NCBI RefSeq assembly: GCF_046244365.1 | Contig: NZ_CP176395.1 | Span: forward strand, 7,564,001 to 7,628,000 | Source: Paenibacillus_V sp046244365 | GTDB lineage: Bacteria; Bacillota; Bacilli; Paenibacillales; NBRC-103111 | DNA length: 64,000 nt | Direction of reading: 5' to 3' | In this document: piece by piece, positions 60,977-64,000 of the stretch | Layout: the number at the start of each line of letters is the position of its first letter | Numbering within the stretch: position 1 is the stretch's first letter | Position numbers and translations under genes: made by a program | The notes under the pieces: generated by a model | Told to the model about the DNA's origin: nothing | Databases searched by the model: none | What the model saw: the letters and a program-made list of their open reading frames with translations, nothing else

Positions 60977-62046
60977 AGCATACCTCCCGCAACCAATCCG
61001 AGAGCCCTGTCCTCTCCCGCTTCCCGAATGCGCCGTCCGCTGCCGTCGAAATAATACAGATCGGAGCAGTGCACCGACACGTGGACGTCGGACGCTTGTT
61101 CGAGCGGCTTGAGAAAGCTTTTGACATAAAGCGTGCCGGCTTTAGTCGCCAATTGATAAATAATTTCCGCGCCGAGCGTTTCCCGGGTAATAATGGTGGC
61201 CGGAATATGCAGGCAGTCCGGCTTGATTTCAGGGGAAATCGCCGCTTTCTCCGGTCTGAAGCCGACGTGAACGCGCTCGTCGCCCATTCTATTGCTCAAT
61301 CCTACCAAGTCGGAGCGTTTGAAGACGTTCATCGCAGGCGTACCGATAAATTGGGCGGTAAACAGATTGGCCGGATCGTTATAGATGTTCATCGGACTGT
61401 CCGCCTGCTGGATGCGGCCCTTATCCATAATGATGATCTGATCGCCCATCGACATCGCTTCCACCTGATCGTGCGTGACGAAAACGAACGTCGCTCCCAG
61501 ACGTTTGTGCAGCTGAATCAGCTCGGTCCTCATCTGGTTTCTCAGCTTCGCGTCCAGATTCGATAACGGTTCGTCCATCAGGAATACCGCAGGACTTTTG
61601 ACCATCGCTCTTGCGAGCGCCACCCGCTGCCGCTGTCCGCCGGATAGCGCCTGCGGCTTTTTGTTCAAGTATGCCGAGAGGCCGACGATTTCCGTAATTT
61701 CGTTAATCAGCCTCTCCCTTTCCGGCTTCGGAACCTTGCGGTTTTTCAGTCCGAATTCGATGTTTTCTTTGACCGTCATCATCGGATACAGCGCATAATT
61801 CTGAAACACCATCGCCACGCCGCGTTTGCCGGGCTCCACGTTGTTGACGCAGCGGTCGCCGATCCAAATTTCCCCTCCGGTTTGCCGCTCTAGACCGGCT
61901 ATCATCCGCAGAGTCGTCGATTTTCCGCAGCCCGAAGGACCGACCAGAACCGTAAACGACCCGTCTTGGATCGTCAAGTTCAAATCGTTTACGACAGTCT
62001 CATGCCCAAAGCGTTTCTCGATATGGTTCAACTTGATTTGCGCCAA
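60973..62046 (-). CDS. ugpC: ABC transporter ATP-binding protein (UgpC/MsmX type)
   Basis: A 357-residue sugar-importer ATPase. Walker A is GPSGCGKSTTLRMIAGL, the Q-loop is MVFQNYALYPMM, the signature is LSGGQRQRVALARA and Walker B is VFLMDEPLSNLDAKLR; the switch His is in FVTHDQVEAMSMGD. The C-terminal TOBE-type regulatory domain spans about 240-357. It begins with TTG at 62046, eight or nine bases after GGAGG. In Bacillales one MsmX-type ATPase can serve several importers, so it might also drive the LplB/YtcP system nearby, which lacks one. Confidence 0.93.
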   Translation of the reverse strand: MAQIKLNHIEKRFGHETVVNDLNLTIQDGSFTVLVGPSGCGKSTTLRMIAGLERQTGGEIWIGDRCVNNVEPGKRGVAMVFQNYALYPMMTVKENIEFGLKNRKVPKPERERLINEITEIVGLSAYLNKKPQALSGGQRQRVALARAMVKSPAVFLMDEPLSNLDAKLRNQMRTELIQLHKRLGATFVFVTHDQVEAMSMGDQIIIMDKGRIQQADSPMNIYNDPANLFTAQFIGTPAMNVFKRSDLVGLSNRMGDERVHVGFRPEKAAISPEIKPDCLHIPATIITRETLGAEIIYQLATKAGTLYVKSFLKPLEQASDVHVSVHCSDLYYFDGSGRRIREAGEDRALGLVAGGML

Positions 62047-62080
62047 ACGATCTCACCTCCGCTTTCGCGTACTGTTCTTT

Positions 62081-62917
62081 CTACTTGACGGATTCGACGA
62101 TTTCAACCGATAACCGCAGGTCCGCATCTTCGCCGTATGCCTCCCGGGTAGGAGCGAAGCCCGGCATTTCCTTATGAAAACGTGCGATATGATCCGTAAG
62201 ATTCGCCTCTTCTATGGTTGCGAGGCCGATTGCAACCTTGCCGTCCTTGAGCTCAATCGTGCGGTAAGCGGGAATATCCAGACAGGCGGCCGTTTGAATG
62301 TAATGCCATCCGTCCTGACGGACGATCGAATTCACATGATTATGGCCGCAGAAAAAGAATCCGGGGCCTTTCTTTGTATGCAGCACGGCCTTCACATCGA
62401 GTTGCGGATCGATCGACAATTTCTCCATGGTCGAACGCGCCGTCGTGCCGTAAACGGGATGATGGGCGAAAACAAATACCGGTTTGTCTCCCGATCGGTC
62501 GAGCTCGGTTTGCAGCCACTCCAGCTGCACGGCGTCCATTTCCCCTCCCCAGTCGGCCCGGTTCATTTCCTTGGTCGTATCGAGGAAGAGTAGACTAGCC
62601 TCCTCCGTATGAATAGCCCGAAAGCGCTGCTGCCCGGTAATCGCCAAAATATCGGCTTTGGGAATCGAATACGCGTCATGGTTGCCCAGCACATGGATAA
62701 ATTCACGCCCGCTGCCGCGGATCCGATCAAACACATACCCGAACTCTTCCGGGTATCCCTCATGCGTAAGATCCCCCAGGGAAATATGGAGATCCGCATC
62801 CAGCTCCAAAAAGGCGTCGAGCATGACGGCATAAGCTTGTTCTCTCGCCTCCAGCATCTCTTCGGTGCCGTTCTCCATCCGCGAATAATGAAAATCTCCC
62901 ATTAGAACCAATCGCAT
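62081..62917 (-). CDS. Calcineurin-like metallophosphoesterase
   Basis: A 278-residue phosphoesterase with the full two-metal set: GDFHYS (Asp8, His10), SLGDLTHEG, VLGNHDAYS, FAHHPVYG and FCGHNHVNS. The family hydrolyses phosphomonoesters or phosphodiesters, including glycerophosphodiesters and cyclic nucleotides. ATG 62917 follows AAGGGTG; a 12-residue extension is rejected. It lies seven bases after the HAD gene and just before the ATPase gene, in an operon that resembles Ugp. Hydrolysis of an imported phosphodiester is a reasonable guess. Confidence 0.9.
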   Translation of the reverse strand: MRLVLMGDFHYSRMENGTEEMLEAREQAYAVMLDAFLELDADLHISLGDLTHEGYPEEFGYVFDRIRGSGREFIHVLGNHDAYSIPKADILAITGQQRFRAIHTEEASLLFLDTTKEMNRADWGGEMDAVQLEWLQTELDRSGDKPVFVFAHHPVYGTTARSTMEKLSIDPQLDVKAVLHTKKGPGFFFCGHNHVNSIVRQDGWHYIQTAACLDIPAYRTIELKDGKVAIGLATIEEANLTDHIARFHKEMPGFAPTREAYGEDADLRLSVEIVESVK

Positions 62918-62924
62918 GACGTTT

Positions 62925-63719
62925 TCACCCTTCCCTTTTTTCGATGATTTCACCTAATGTGGCAATGACATAATCGGGTGCGATATTCGCTTTGTCTATG
63001 TCGCCGCTTGAGGCAATGCCGGTCAGCACGAGAGCCGTTCTCATCCCGCTATTCAACCCGAGGAGGATATCCGTTTCCAGCCGGTCCCCGACCATCAGGC
63101 ATCTGTCGCTCGGGATCCCGAGTCTTTGGAGCGCTTTGTCGGCATAGTAAACGGACGGTTTCCCGACTACCATATGCGCTTCGGATTGGCTGGCCGCCTC
63201 AAGCGCTCTGACCAATGACCAGGTATCCGGTATGACGCCGTCCGGGGCGGGGCAAACCGGATCCGGGTTCGCTGCGACCAGCTTCGCTCCGCGGCGAATC
63301 GCCCTCATGCCGAGATTCAGCTTGTCATAGGAAAACGTCCGGTCCATTCCGACCAGCACATGCGTAGCCAGCAGCGGATCTTCGGTGATCCGAACGTCAA
63401 AATGCCGCAGCTCTTCTTCCATAGCCGGTTCGCCGAGCATAAGAACTGCGGCACCCGGGGCATGCTCCCGAAAATACATTCCGCAAACGTACAGAGCCGT
63501 AATGATTTCCTCCACGTCGCACGGGAGCTCCAGCCCCTCGAGCCGCCTCTGGCAGTCAAGGCGCGTTTGGACCGACGTATTCGTCAGGAACATGATTTTT
63601 TTACGCCTTCTGCGCAGCTCCGAAACCGTATGTTTGACGTCCGGCAAAAGTGCATTGCCCACAAAAATCGTTCCATCCAAATCAAAGCAGTAAGCGTCAA
63701 AGGATGTTAAATCTTCCAT
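62925..63719 (-). CDS. HAD-IIA family sugar-phosphate phosphatase (NagD-like)
   Basis: A 264-residue HAD hydrolase. Motif I is YCFDLDGTIFVG with nucleophile Asp13 and acid Asp15. Motif II is MFLTNTSVQ, the substrate-lid type C2 cap spans the middle, and motif IV is MVGDRLETDI. This is the NagD / p-nitrophenyl phosphatase subfamily, which dephosphorylates small phosphorylated metabolites and, in some members, glycerol phosphate. AAGGAGA precedes the ATG. It is the first gene of the Ugp-like operon. Confidence 0.92.
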   Translation of the reverse strand: MEDLTSFDAYCFDLDGTIFVGNALLPDVKHTVSELRRRRKKIMFLTNTSVQTRLDCQRRLEGLELPCDVEEIITALYVCGMYFREHAPGAAVLMLGEPAMEEELRHFDVRITEDPLLATHVLVGMDRTFSYDKLNLGMRAIRRGAKLVAANPDPVCPAPDGVIPDTWSLVRALEAASQSEAHMVVGKPSVYYADKALQRLGIPSDRCLMVGDRLETDILLGLNSGMRTALVLTGIASSGDIDKANIAPDYVIATLGEIIEKREG

Positions 63720-64000
63720 GTGCGTTCTCCTTGTTGATTGATAGCCGCATTTCAGTTACTACTTGGGTACCTTAATCGTACAAATCCCGTCAAATCAGCA
63801 TCCTACACATGGGTTGAACCACCATTTGCTGCAAAACCATGCTCTCCACCGATCAAGTAACTGGAAAAATTACATCTAAGTTAACTTGTTTGATCTGCGG
63901 TTTTGAATGAACTGGATTTTCTCCATCTAATTCCGCTCGAATCCTGCGCAGATGGGGGTTTTCTCAAAATGTACAACATGTTTTCCAGTTAAATGAACCT
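63720..64000. other. Region upstream of the Ugp-like operon, with an inverted repeat
   Basis: No gene is seen in these 281 bases, which should hold the promoter of the minus-strand operon. TAACTGGAAAA at 63858-63868 and TTTTCCAGTTA at 63981-63991 are perfect 11-base inverted repeats bounding about 134 bases, with CATCTAA repeats between. This looks like a small palindrome-bounded intergenic element. Confidence 0.5.

Noticed and set aside
63720..64000. Pho box upstream of the Ugp-like operon
   Set aside because: Only one TTAACT and a poor second hexamer at 11-base spacing on the minus strand; too weak to list.

Overview
The window looks like chromosomal DNA of an endospore-forming, moderately GC-rich Firmicute, most likely Paenibacillus or a close relative such as Cohnella. 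The evidence is a three-gene GerA/GerB/GerC germinant receptor, a CgeB-like spore glycosyltransferase, S-layer homology domains, LplB/YtcP-type ABC sugar importers controlled by a membrane-bound AraC regulator, Gram-positive AGGAGG ribosome binding sites, and many intergenic repeats. No rRNA, tRNA, CRISPR array or transposase was seen.

Layout. 0-0.5 kb: end of an unidentified gene, then a small RiPP precursor with a nitrile-hydratase-like (NHLP) leader. 0.6-5.7 kb: a seven-TM sensor histidine kinase, a Gfo/Idh/MocA oxidoreductase, a 42-residue membrane peptide, an XRE regulator and the CgeB-like protein. 6.4-14.5 kb: a tight minus-strand operon SWIM - HEAT - MoxR AAA+ - DUF5682 - VWA, a multi-gene system of unknown function and one of the main points of interest. 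14.5-15.9 kb: tandem repeats and a broken SRPBCC gene. 16-21.6 kb: an RNA-processing island (BCS1-like AAA+, RtcB ligase, TatD nuclease, KptA 2'-phosphotransferase) split by about 0.75 kb of two dense repeat arrays. 22-27 kb: GH29 alpha-L-fucosidase and the germinant receptor operon. 27-29.2 kb: M29 aminopeptidase and a decayed LuxR-type HTH. 29.3-41.7 kb: a giant S-layer-anchored protein (about 3419 aa, 21 Ig-like repeats with an exact 1470-bp higher-order period), three tail-collar (microcystin-dependent protein) paralogues and a GNAT acetyltransferase. 42-44.6 kb: Tat-exported PhoX phosphatase with a candidate Pho box, and an arylamine N-acetyltransferase.

44.9-57.7 kb is a polysaccharide-use locus on the minus strand: membrane AraC sensor-regulator, solute-binding lipoprotein, two permeases, and a very large secreted heparinase II/III-type lyase. 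It has no ATPase gene of its own. 57.9-63.7 kb is a complete Ugp-like operon: HAD phosphatase, metallophosphoesterase, UgpC-type ATPase, two permeases and binding protein. The two linked phosphatases suggest that a phosphorylated or phosphodiester substrate is imported and dephosphorylated. The UgpC/MsmX-type ATPase could also energise the neighbouring LplB/YtcP importer, which is inference.

Start codons were moved from the longest open frame where a clear ribosome binding site supported a later start; each case is noted.
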